Shown: positions 18,534 to 26,135 of the stretch, piece by piece
Layout: every line of letters begins with the position of its first letter
How positions within the stretch are numbered: the first letter of the stretch is position 1
DNA from: Dictyobacter formicarum
Lineage (GTDB): Bacteria; Chloroflexota; Ktedonobacteria; Ktedonobacterales; Ktedonobacteraceae
Assembly (NCBI RefSeq): GCF_016587435.1
Contig: NZ_BNJJ01000012.1
Location: 186,001-250,000 of the forward strand
Length of the DNA stretch: 64,000 nucleotides
Reading direction: 5' to 3'
Translations under genes and position numbers: made by a program
The notes under the pieces: model-generated
What the model was told of the DNA's origin: nothing
The model's input: only the letters and a program-made list of their open reading frames with translations
Database searches by the model: none

Positions 18534-20399
18534 CTAGTTCTCATTTTTTCCCTTAACAGCTTTCTTGATGCTGTGAGCATTTGTGCCTGTGTGGATTGCA
18601 TCGTGGCACGATTTGCATGCCACGAGAGTTTTCCGATTCAGACTGCTCATTGCCAATACCCAGTTGGGTATATGGCTTCCCCGTTTCGAGTACTTCTGCT
18701 TGATGTCTTTGAGCTTTCTGACGTGATGGACTTCAAATTCGGCCAGGTCTGCTGATTCGTGCTCACAGAGTTCGCACTTTCCGGCATTCATCCTATCTAA
18801 AATTTGATGCCTCTGAGGGATGACTGTTTCAATGATGCCATTGGCATTTCTTCCCTCGTGTGGTTTGTCCTTTTTCTTCAGCGGTTCATTGAAATAAGTC
18901 ATGGTCTTTGGACCTTCTTTGGTTTCGTATACGACTCCAAAGATTTTCCTGGTGCCGGTTCCTTGTTTCACTTTCACGCTCACGCCATATTTGTCTAAGA
19001 CTTTTGTTATCGAGCATTTTTCCTTACGGGCGATTGTCTTTAGCAGGCTGTGGTAGTGATAGTACCTGAACTTGCCCATTTTCGCGCTTACGTCTGTTGC
19101 AAGGCTGTAGTACTCGTAGAGCCCTCGTATCTCCGCATTGTATTGTTGGAGGAGGTCGAGTACAGGAACATTGATTCGGGCGTTGTGATGGACTGCTTTT
19201 CCATTTGCCACAAATGGCTTGAGTTTTTCTCTTATTACATCGCCTGGTACGAGCAGTTGTATTGTCCCGTTGGCAGTCCGCTTTTTTCGGCCACTGGTAT
19301 CCGTTGTGATAGCCGTATTTTCCAGGGTCTTGGCTATCTCGTATCCGAGAAAGCGAACTTTTTGGTCAGATACGTTCGTGATCAATGTTTTCTCCATGCT
19401 TAATTCCAACTGGAGGTCCTGCTGGAGAAACGCACCAATTTCCTTCCATATCTGTTCCGCTAAGCTCTTACTGCCGTTGATCATCACCACAAAATCGTCT
19501 GCGTACCTCGTGTAATTGACTCTGATATACTCTCGGTCGAGTGGGTCTATGGATGGCATGGTTCGCATGTGCCTGAGCAGTGTTTGAGCGCGCACGTGAT
19601 CGCCGTTTTTCCTGGCATAGTACCGTTGCATGTTCAACTCTTGGTAGGGCTGATACCTTTTACGGATTCTCTTTGCTGTTGTGGACTGCTCACAGATTTT
19701 TTTCATGAACAGATCCAACTCATGCAAGTAGATGTTTGCCAGTATTGGACTCACAATTCCCCCTTGCGGGGTTCCTGTGAGTGTGTTGTGAACCTGCTTA
19801 AATTCCATGTATCCCGCTTTGAGAAAACGCTCAATCAGGTTGAGCAATCTTCCATCACTGATTTTTCGAGAGAGAAGGTTTAAGAGTATCTTGTGATTGA
19901 TGGTATCAAAGAATCCCTTGATGTCTCCCTCAATGGCCCAATTCGTTCCTTTACAGGTTGTTTTGATCTGCGTCAGTGCTGTATGACAGCTTCGGTTGGG
20001 TCGAAACCCATGAGAAGTGTCTTGAAACACCGGTTCGTAGATCGCTTGCAACAGGAGTCGGATGACTTCTTGCACGAGCTTGTCTTCGAATGAAGGTATC
20101 CCCAGCGGCCTCTGACCACCATTCTTTTTGGGAATGTATGTTCGTCTGACCGGTTTTGGATAGTAGGTTTCCTGCCTGAGTAGTGCAATGAGCTTCTCTA
20201 CCCTGGCTTTGTTGAAACCATCGATAGTGCTATCGTCTATCCCCTGGGTCATATTTCCTTCCCTGGCATAGATGTTGCTATATGCCAGCTGGTAAAAATC
20301 CGAATTGAACAAGTTTCTGTACAGCCTGTCAAAAACAAACTCACTGTTTTCGGTTGATTTTCGACCTAGCATTGACAGAACCACTTCGGCGTCTTGCAT
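18534..20399 (-). CDS. ltrA: Group II intron reverse transcriptase/maturase with HNH endonuclease
   Basis: 621 residues; GGAGG lies 8 bases before the ATG. Reverse transcriptase blocks: RPLGIPSFEDKLVQE (RT1-2, about 97-111), GFRPNRSCHTAL, EGDIKGFFDTINH, GTPQGGIVSPILANIYL and catalytic YADD (299-302). A maturase (X) region follows, including FLGYEIAKT. The C-terminal 70 residues are an HNH nuclease: CELCEHESAD, FEVHHVRKL, CKSCHDAIHTG. The gene is intact, so the intron may still splice and retrohome. Confidence 0.95.
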   Translation of the reverse strand: MQDAEVVLSMLGRKSTENSEFVFDRLYRNLFNSDFYQLAYSNIYAREGNMTQGIDDSTIDGFNKARVEKLIALLRQETYYPKPVRRTYIPKKNGGQRPLGIPSFEDKLVQEVIRLLLQAIYEPVFQDTSHGFRPNRSCHTALTQIKTTCKGTNWAIEGDIKGFFDTINHKILLNLLSRKISDGRLLNLIERFLKAGYMEFKQVHNTLTGTPQGGIVSPILANIYLHELDLFMKKICEQSTTAKRIRKRYQPYQELNMQRYYARKNGDHVRAQTLLRHMRTMPSIDPLDREYIRVNYTRYADDFVVMINGSKSLAEQIWKEIGAFLQQDLQLELSMEKTLITNVSDQKVRFLGYEIAKTLENTAITTDTSGRKKRTANGTIQLLVPGDVIREKLKPFVANGKAVHHNARINVPVLDLLQQYNAEIRGLYEYYSLATDVSAKMGKFRYYHYHSLLKTIARKEKCSITKVLDKYGVSVKVKQGTGTRKIFGVVYETKEGPKTMTYFNEPLKKKDKPHEGRNANGIIETVIPQRHQILDRMNAGKCELCEHESADLAEFEVHHVRKLKDIKQKYSKRGSHIPNWVLAMSSLNRKTLVACKSCHDAIHTGTNAHSIKKAVKGKNEN

Positions 20400-20946
20400 T
20401 GCGCATACCTCCGCGTGCTATCAATTGAATGACCTGCTTCCCTTCGCCATGTAATGGTTATTACCCATCTCGGACTACTATGGAAGCTCCGTCACCATAT
20501 CGAGTTTTCAGGAGCTATCTCCATAGCCAGAATGTACTGGCATCCCGACGTAGGTGATCTCCGTTTAGCTTTCTTTTTTACACATTGCAAGTGGTTTAGG
20601 CTCCCGTTCGTTCCTTTGACGTACTTTCTGGTACGCTGAGAGGATGTTGGAGAGTACAGATGTCGTCACGAATAACTCCTGTAAACTCCTCTGTGCGCGT
20701 ATCAATCAGCGTTCGCGCACCCCGGCGGGTTAGGGCCAAGGAACTGGGTTTAAAGCAATGCAGCTTTAGCCATGCCACTTCTTGATCTTGCATCGCCGCC
20801 TGTAGGCTGACTTCCAGGCTCGATGCGTTACGAGCATGCTATGTTCCCTTGTGATGTTTCCATCTCTGGTAAGCTCGTCGATCACACGGGTTCTCTCCAC
20901 TCGTGGCCCCCTTGGGGGCAGTGCAAAAAGCGCCTTACGGACGCAC

Positions 20947-20991
20947 GGTGACTCCGCCTTTGTTATTGCAAAGTGCGAAAATTCTTGTCAT
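20947..20991 (-). CDS. parA: ParA partition ATPase, 5' exon
   Basis: Fifteen codons reading MTRIFALCNNKGGVT: the first beta strand and the first half of the deviant Walker A motif of ParA. The exon ends at ACC, immediately before GTGCG of the intron. Together with KTTT at 18427 it completes KGGVTKTTT. A possible GGGA ribosome-binding site lies about 15 bases upstream, which is a little far. Too short to be seen without noticing the intron. Confidence 0.88.
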
Positions 20992-21126
20992 GATTTTTTG
21001 TTTATCCCTTTCAAATAACGTGATCCTTCTCTCACGATCACGGTTAAAAGCCTTCTTCCTTTATTTTTGCGAAAGGCTTTTGCCGGTTACCTGGCTCCTT
21101 TTGCGAGCATCCATCTGAAGAAAACT

Positions 21127-21242
21127 GTTCCTTATATATAGGGGGAATGTTTATACCTTCACAATGTTGCTCCCAGGATATGCTCTGTATTGTGTCTGCC
21201 CTTACCATCTTCATAACAAGACCATCCCTATATATAAGGAAC
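21127..21242. promoter_or_regulatory. 17-bp inverted repeat upstream of parA
   Basis: Perfect 17-bp arms (21127-21143 and 21226-21242), core CCTTATATATAGGG, separated by 82 bases and 135-250 bp before the parA start. Similar CTTATATATA words occur in the iteron region (near 25333 and 25489). Possible operator or structural site. Confidence 0.5.
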
Positions 21243-21290
21243 GGTTTGTCTCTTGAAATAAAGTAATTGTTTGTCTTCGGCGTTTCAAAA

Positions 21291-21331
21291 TGTACGTATA
21301 CGTAGATGTACACGTACACGTATACGTGCGC
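21291..21331. repeat. TACGTR patch upstream of parA
   Basis: TGTACGTATACG, a GTAGAT break, then 25 strictly alternating bases of TACAC/CGTATACG words. It belongs to the same family as the 200-unit array and lies 300 bp before parA. Confidence 0.7.
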
Positions 21332-21444
21332 TCTCTACAATAAAAGACGCATAGGCTCTTGCATTGTAACACACACTAGCGGACTGATAAAAGGCTTTTT
21401 GTGGCATTAGAAGCTCATTTTTGGACTTATTTGAGCTCAAATTA

Positions 21445-21500
21445 CGTATACGTGTACATCTACGTATACGTACACGTATACGTAGATGTACACGTATACG
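21445..21500. repeat. 25-bp-arm inverted repeat of satellite words
   Basis: Perfect arms 21445-21469 and 21476-21500 around a 6-base centre, built from CGTATACG, GTACA and TCTACG words. It sits just after the HTH gene stop and about 450 bp before parA, where a partition operator would be expected. Confidence 0.8.
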
Positions 21501-21539
21501 AGGTTTAATTGCAAGCAAAGCTGGAATCTTTTTTCCGGC

Positions 21540-21827
21540 TTAATGGCGTGCGACACCCTTTGGCCAGCCTCTTTTGCGGCGTCCAACGGCGGCCGCAACC
21601 GCAGACTGAGGGATGAGTCGAATACCAGATCCAGGTACGCCTTTGATACGTTTGCTGGATAGCAGCTGCGCAATCTCTTCTACCGAGGCAAGACGAGAGG
21701 GAAGCATTTCGTCCTCGATCATGGCATGAACGCGGTTAGTTTTCACTCCAAGCAACCTGGCTGCCTCTTGGACGACACACATGCTACTTAATGTTTCCAG
21801 CCAATCAAGTTCTGACGATTCAGTCAT
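21540..21827 (-). CDS. Small MerR/excisionase-like helix-turn-helix protein
   Basis: 95 residues. The pattern MCVVQEAARLLGVKTNRVHAMIEDEMLPSRLASVEEIAQLL resembles the winged HTH of MerR/excisionase proteins, which read short DNA sites; the end GRRKRGWPKGVARH is basic. It lies between the larger rep-like gene and parA on the same strand, so it may regulate replication or partition. A perfect 23-bp-arm palindrome lies immediately upstream. No specific family is recognised. Confidence 0.65.
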   Translation of the reverse strand: MTESSELDWLETLSSMCVVQEAARLLGVKTNRVHAMIEDEMLPSRLASVEEIAQLLSSKRIKGVPGSGIRLIPQSAVAAAVGRRKRGWPKGVARH

Positions 21828-21846
21828 TACTCTACCATCCTAATAC

Positions 21847-21894
21847 TATTTTCTACAATAAAATGGATCAAGATCCATTTTATTGTAGAAAATA
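21847..21894. promoter_or_regulatory. Perfect 48-bp palindrome before the HTH gene
   Basis: 23-bp perfect arms (21847-21869 and 21872-21894) around AA, with AT-rich ends and a GGATC..GATCC centre. It begins 20 bp upstream of the HTH gene start and lacks the T tail of a terminator, so an operator or replication-related site is more likely. The remainder of 21895-22227 shows no supportable gene. Confidence 0.65.
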
Positions 21895-22227
21895 ATATAC
21901 ACGAGAAGAAGATAAAAAACCAGAGAGGTTAATAATCATGCGAATTGCCGTATTCAGTGATGCTAGCGAAATATTTCAGGGATAAGGCAAACCTATCCCT
22001 TTAGCTCTATTTAACGCTGAGAGGCTCAGGAAATGGCTTTGCAAGATTTTTAGCACTCACTACTAGTTTTCTCGTTCTAATGCCCACTGGCACGCCTCTC
22101 AGTAAACCTTGTATTACAAATTTGAATTTAGCCTTTTGTGGTCGATATAAATTAATAGGGATGGGATGCACCGGGAATGCAATAGCAATTAAAGCGCTAT
22201 CAAACGAAAACACGAGCCAGGAGAAGA

Positions 22228-24369
22228 TCAGAACTGTGTCTTACCACGATAGGTTTTAGTCCGCAGTTTCTTTTCACTGTCGATTACTATTTTCATTTCA
22301 GCTACTAACTCATCGTAATTCATGCTGGAATAGAATTTAACAAGGTGCTGCGTCTCCTCATCGGCTTCCTGGTTTTGGTAGTACTTGCAACGAGAAGTGA
22401 AGTAAGCTCCCGGATTTTGAAGTGAGTCATAGCCAGGTTCATGCATGGACAATATGGTATCAATAAAAGCTGTAGTGATAACTTCTGGTTTGTATTTCTT
22501 CAAGAGATTCTCATTCAGCTTACAAACTTTTTCACTATCTTTATTGTCAAATAGCCGTGCTAAGAATTTAGCTGCTTTACTACGTAACGTAACGTTATTA
22601 TATATATTATTAAATAATATATTTATATTACGTTTACGTATTACGTTATAAAATTCTTCGCCATAGATTTCTAAGTCTAGCTGCACTGGCATGCGTAAGA
22701 CTTTTTTGGATTTTTCGCTGTCGGTTTTTGAAAAGTCTACCGCGCTGGTAGATTTTTCGATTTGCTGGTTGTTCGCAAGATACTCAACTTTGCAGCTGTC
22801 CGAAAAAGTCTTTTGTGCGGTAGACTTTTGGGGTGCTGCGTCTACCGTGGTCATTTGCAAGTCTACTTTTTGCTGCTGCAAGTCTACCTCTTGCTCATCG
22901 CGGTTATCTGGTGGCTGATACCAGTCTTCCGGCAATTGATCTCGTGAAGGCCGCTTTTTTGGCTGAGGAGCCTCTGTCGGGTAGACTTTTACTGGCTGAA
23001 CTACTGGTGGCTGATACTCGCGTCCTGTGCATTGGAAAATATATGTGCAAGCTGCTATACCATCTACACCATAGGTAGTAGCTAGTTTTTTGATGATACT
23101 GACCTCAACCGATCGCCACATATGCCCTCTTGTATTCACAAGTAGTCCTTTATTGTGCATACGGGTATAGTAAGTATATATCTGAGCATAGAGGTCCTCA
23201 AAAAAATCTTTAGGTAGACCCATCTGTTCCCAGTCTACCGTTGGATCATCCAGTAAATCACTATAGGTATATAACAATTCGAGCACAGAGTCTACCGCTA
23301 ATGGTCGCAAAGTAGACTCTTTTTGCTGCTGAGGGTAGACTTTTTGTTCTGTAACAGGATACTTTTCTAATTTAGTAGACTTTTCTTGCGAATTTGTTTT
23401 GTTTTCTGGAGAAAGTCTACCCTCAAGGTAGACTTTTTGCTGATTCGGTCTTACTTTTGCCTGAATATTGGTAGACCTGGTAGACTCAGGCTGATTGTAG
23501 AGCTGTTGCTCTATGTTTGTTGAGTTTTGGTAATGGTAAGTGTCTGCCTGTGTCTCGATCGTTGTCATGGTAGGATTCTGCTGTTCTGCTATTGCCGTAA
23601 ACAATTTGGGAAAAAGTAATTTCCCCAGTACTTCACTTACCAGGCGAAATACAATATGCTGTCCCTTTGCCGGATCTATTCCCTCTGATTTGATAATTTC
23701 TAACATAGGATCAATGAATGTTTGCTGTAGCTTTGGATCGCATTTAGAGAGCGCTAGAGCCTCATTTGGGTGCGGATGCAGTGAAGATAGCAGATTGAGA
23801 CTTAGAAAGCGTTCTTTGACCTTCCTGGTGAATTGCTGAACCTTTGGACGGCTCTTGGTGATCAAGCTATCGATCGCATGTAAATTCTGTGGTGGCTGAT
23901 ATTTTCCCAGTGGAAAAATGATTTGCAGCTCTTTGTGGTGCTTGATTTTGCGTATCAAATTCAAAGCACAGAAAACAGTGACATATTTGTGGGTAGTGTC
24001 ATATCCCCATTTGATTGTGCTGGCCAGTGTACGCAGGGTGCGTGTGCTGATAATTGCAACATATTCTCCAATTTTTCCCACTTCTGGCAGTGTAGCTTGT
24101 TTGATCGTTGCATGGCGCAATATCAGGGCGAGGAATTCGAGGCCACCACTTGGAAATAATTTGGCAATAATATCTAGTGTGTATGGATCTACTTGCTCGT
24201 AGTCCTTGATTTGGGCAGCATTTGTAGACAGCATTTTCCAGGGGTTGTTGTCACTCTGGCTCTGCTCTTTCTGAATTTCTAACATACTTTGCTGCATATA
24301 CGTTTCCGCTTCCTCGCTGACAAATTTTGGTGCCATGAAATTGATATATTCGCTTGTAATACCCCCCAT
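22228..24369 (-). CDS. Putative replication initiator with winged helix and central low-complexity region
   Basis: 713 residues from the ATG after TAGGAAAT (a start 99 bases upstream is possible). The N-terminal half (about 60-230) contains a winged-helix-like segment, STRTLRTLASTIKWGYDTTHKYVTVFCALNLIRKI, typical of plasmid/phage replication proteins. The middle (about 310-580) is Gln/Lys/Thr/Asp-rich with repeated KVY, KST and KVD words, encoded by clustered GTAGAC motifs. The C-terminus (EVITTAFIDTILSMHEPGYDSLQNPGAYFTSRC) resembles the tail of Rep proteins. Position next to iterons and parA supports a Rep role. No named family is recognised; inference. Confidence 0.6.
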   Translation of the reverse strand: MGGITSEYINFMAPKFVSEEAETYMQQSMLEIQKEQSQSDNNPWKMLSTNAAQIKDYEQVDPYTLDIIAKLFPSGGLEFLALILRHATIKQATLPEVGKIGEYVAIISTRTLRTLASTIKWGYDTTHKYVTVFCALNLIRKIKHHKELQIIFPLGKYQPPQNLHAIDSLITKSRPKVQQFTRKVKERFLSLNLLSSLHPHPNEALALSKCDPKLQQTFIDPMLEIIKSEGIDPAKGQHIVFRLVSEVLGKLLFPKLFTAIAEQQNPTMTTIETQADTYHYQNSTNIEQQLYNQPESTRSTNIQAKVRPNQQKVYLEGRLSPENKTNSQEKSTKLEKYPVTEQKVYPQQQKESTLRPLAVDSVLELLYTYSDLLDDPTVDWEQMGLPKDFFEDLYAQIYTYYTRMHNKGLLVNTRGHMWRSVEVSIIKKLATTYGVDGIAACTYIFQCTGREYQPPVVQPVKVYPTEAPQPKKRPSRDQLPEDWYQPPDNRDEQEVDLQQQKVDLQMTTVDAAPQKSTAQKTFSDSCKVEYLANNQQIEKSTSAVDFSKTDSEKSKKVLRMPVQLDLEIYGEEFYNVIRKRNINILFNNIYNNVTLRSKAAKFLARLFDNKDSEKVCKLNENLLKKYKPEVITTAFIDTILSMHEPGYDSLQNPGAYFTSRCKYYQNQEADEETQHLVKFYSSMNYDELVAEMKIVIDSEKKLRTKTYRGKTQF
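22735..23485. repeat. Cluster of 16 GTAGAC/GTCTAC hexamers inside the rep-like gene
   Basis: Exact copies start at 22735, 22820, 22840, 22861, 22882, 22981, 23214, 23233, 23290, 23312, 23335, 23375, 23415, 23428, 23471 and 23480, nine in one orientation and seven in the other; many extend to GTAGACTTTT. About 0.4 would be expected by chance in 751 bp. Several spacings are 19-23 bp, near two helical turns. The pattern crosses codons in a low-complexity protein region, so selection may act on DNA. Confidence 0.8.
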
Positions 24370-24626
24370 ATTTCCTACGCCTTCCACATTTTTTCCTTCA
24401 TATTTGCCTTTATTGTTTGCTTGTCTGATTGGAAAGAAACCGTTACAAAAATATTGTTTTCCCCCCACTCAGTACAGAGGCTAAAATTCTATGTAAACCT
24501 ATTGTGTATTCACTTTGGTGCGCGCACTTCAAGTTGTGATGTACATAGTACCTTGCTAAATCGTATTTTACTAGTGGGAGTGTCATCTAGTAATTACTTA
24601 TTACTCAGATGGTTTTACGCTCAAAA

Positions 24627-26050
24627 ATGCACCTAACAATGGTGGGGTTTTCTCCTAACCCTGGTGGGGTTTTCTCCTAACCCTGGTGGGGATTGCATTC
24701 TTGAGCACAGTACTTCTGGTATAAACATCGATCGTTAGTGTATTTGCTCCCTTGTTTTGCCGTTTGTTGCTCTGACTTTGCATCTTTATATTCCATTTTC
24801 AGGTTTTTATTCATGTATACAGGCTTTTGTTGACATATGTAAAAATCGATTTTTTTCAATTTAATTGTCTTCTGTGTTATACAAATCATTTAGCATCGTC
24901 ATTGTTTTTTTATCACAATCAGTAGAATTTGCGCCGAACCCTGGTGGGGTGTGTGTGAGGTTTTTGTGAGGTTTGATGCGCCATACCCTGGTGGGGTAAT
25001 TTTCCTGTTTTATCAGAAAAATGCACCGGACCCTGGTGGGGTTAAGCCTGCCTCAGCAGTTGAAAAATGCACCGGACCCTGGTGGGGTTAGAGGATATAA
25101 GACAAGGTCAAAATGCACCGAACCCTGGTGGGGTTCTGGATTATGGATGACTGGAAAAATGCACCGGACCCTGGTGGGGGTAAGTGACAGTACGCCTACC
25201 AAAAATGCTCCATACCCTGGTGGGGTTATGTTACTTATCCCTTGGGATTTGTGAAGCCTCTTTATATCTGCTCTGGTTAAAAATGCACCGGACCCTGGTG
25301 GGGTTAGTTTTGTAATGTGGCAGCTGTAATTTCCTACTTATATATAAGTACGGATTGAGGGACTATGTCTTTTTACCTGACGACGATAGTGGATGAAGTA
25401 AGGAATGATCTGATTTCAGAAGTAAACCTTTTTGAAAAATGCGCCATACTCCGGTGGGGTTTATTGATATGTGGCAATCTGATGCGTCCTTATATATATG
25501 TACGGCCTTGTTCTCCTTTACGCAGAAATATCTTGTTGATAAATACAAATATGCAGATTTATGTTTGCGTAGAAATGCACCGGACCCTGGTGGGGTTAAG
25601 CCTGGCTCAGCAGCTGAAAAACGCACCGAACCCTGGTGGGGTTAGAGGATGTAAGACAAGGTCAAAATGCACCGGACCCTGGTGGGGTTAAGTGACAAAT
25701 ACTTATCAAAAATGCACCGGAACCTGGTGGGGGTAAGTGGCAGTACACCTACTAAAAATGCGCCACACCCTGGTGGGGATAAATGACAAATACTTATCAA
25801 AAATGCACCGGACCCTGGTGGGGGTAAGCCTGGCTCAGCAGCCAAAAATGCACCGGACCCTGGTGGGGGTAATGTTGTTGTTTTTAGACATAGATTCTCC
25901 GAACCCTGGTGGGGACGCTTTTCTATATTGGCATATATTTGCGCCATACCCTGGTGGGGATGCTGTAGCTTTATGAATCTGATTTGCACCGGACCCCGGT
26001 GGGGAATCTAACTGCCTCGACATAAAAAATGCGCCATACCCTGGTGGGGT
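24627..26050. repeat. Iteron-like array: 23 copies of a CCCTGGTGGGG repeat, mostly at 45-46 bp
   Basis: Repeat of about 22 bp, consensus ATGCRCCGGACCCTGGTGGG plus GT. CCCTGGTGGGG cores start at 24659, 24681, 24939, 24985, 25031, 25077, 25123, 25169, 25215, 25293, 25585, 25631, 25677, 25768, 25813, 25858, 25904, 25949 and 26039; variants near 24640, 25449, 25722 and 25994. Spacing is 45-46 bp except a 22-bp pair and gaps of 78, 156 and 136 bp. The region between cores is also related: 25021-25226 resembles 25575-25779. All copies point the same way. Position between two rep-like genes suggests an origin or its copy-control region. No gene is supported in this stretch. Confidence 0.85.
24750..24930. 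other. AT-rich tract beside the iterons, candidate unwinding element
   Basis: About 180 bp of strongly AT-rich sequence with T and A runs (for example CGATTTTTTTCAATTTAATT) between the first three iteron copies and the regular array. Origins of iteron plasmids usually have such a tract; assignment is by position and composition only. Confidence 0.4.
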
Positions 26051-26135
26051 ATAGCGCTAATGGTCTTGATATCGGCCGTGATTGAGCTTAATCTGGTGCT
26101 GATGAGGTGGGGAATGAATCCGATTTAGTTTGACG

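Larger units (their letters stand above)
18428..20946 (-). mobile_element. Group II intron inserted in the parA P-loop
   Basis: A 2519-bp retroelement on the minus strand. Its 5' end is GTGCG (20946-20942) and its 3' end is CCCTAC (18428). Domain V is at 18489-18522, and an intron-encoded reverse transcriptase with an HNH domain lies between the 5' RNA domains (20400-20946) and domain V. Removing it joins ACC (exon 1) to AAA (exon 2), restoring the ParA frame at phase 0. A GGTGAC at 20491-20496 could pair with the last six exon bases GTCACC, but it is farther from the 5' end than usual and may be chance. Confidence 0.92.

Noticed and set aside
20491..20496. EBS1 candidate GGTGAC pairing with exon end GTCACC
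   Set aside because: Six bases can match by chance (about one in eight for this length) and the position, 450 nt from the 5' end, is later than usual. Not claimed as more than possible.
20596..20793. 65-codon frame in the intron 5' region
   Set aside because: It lies in the structured RNA domains of the group II intron and has no protein similarity.
21291..21518. Tyr-Val rich frames upstream of parA
   Set aside because: They are produced by the alternating patches, not by a gene.
22007..22213. 68-codon minus-strand frame downstream of the rep-like gene
   Set aside because: No ribosome-binding site and no recognisable domain; left as non-coding.
25021..26045. CRISPR array
   Set aside because: The intervals are related to each other and copied in blocks, spacing gaps are irregular, repeats are not identical, and no cas gene is present. 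An iteron-type array fits better.
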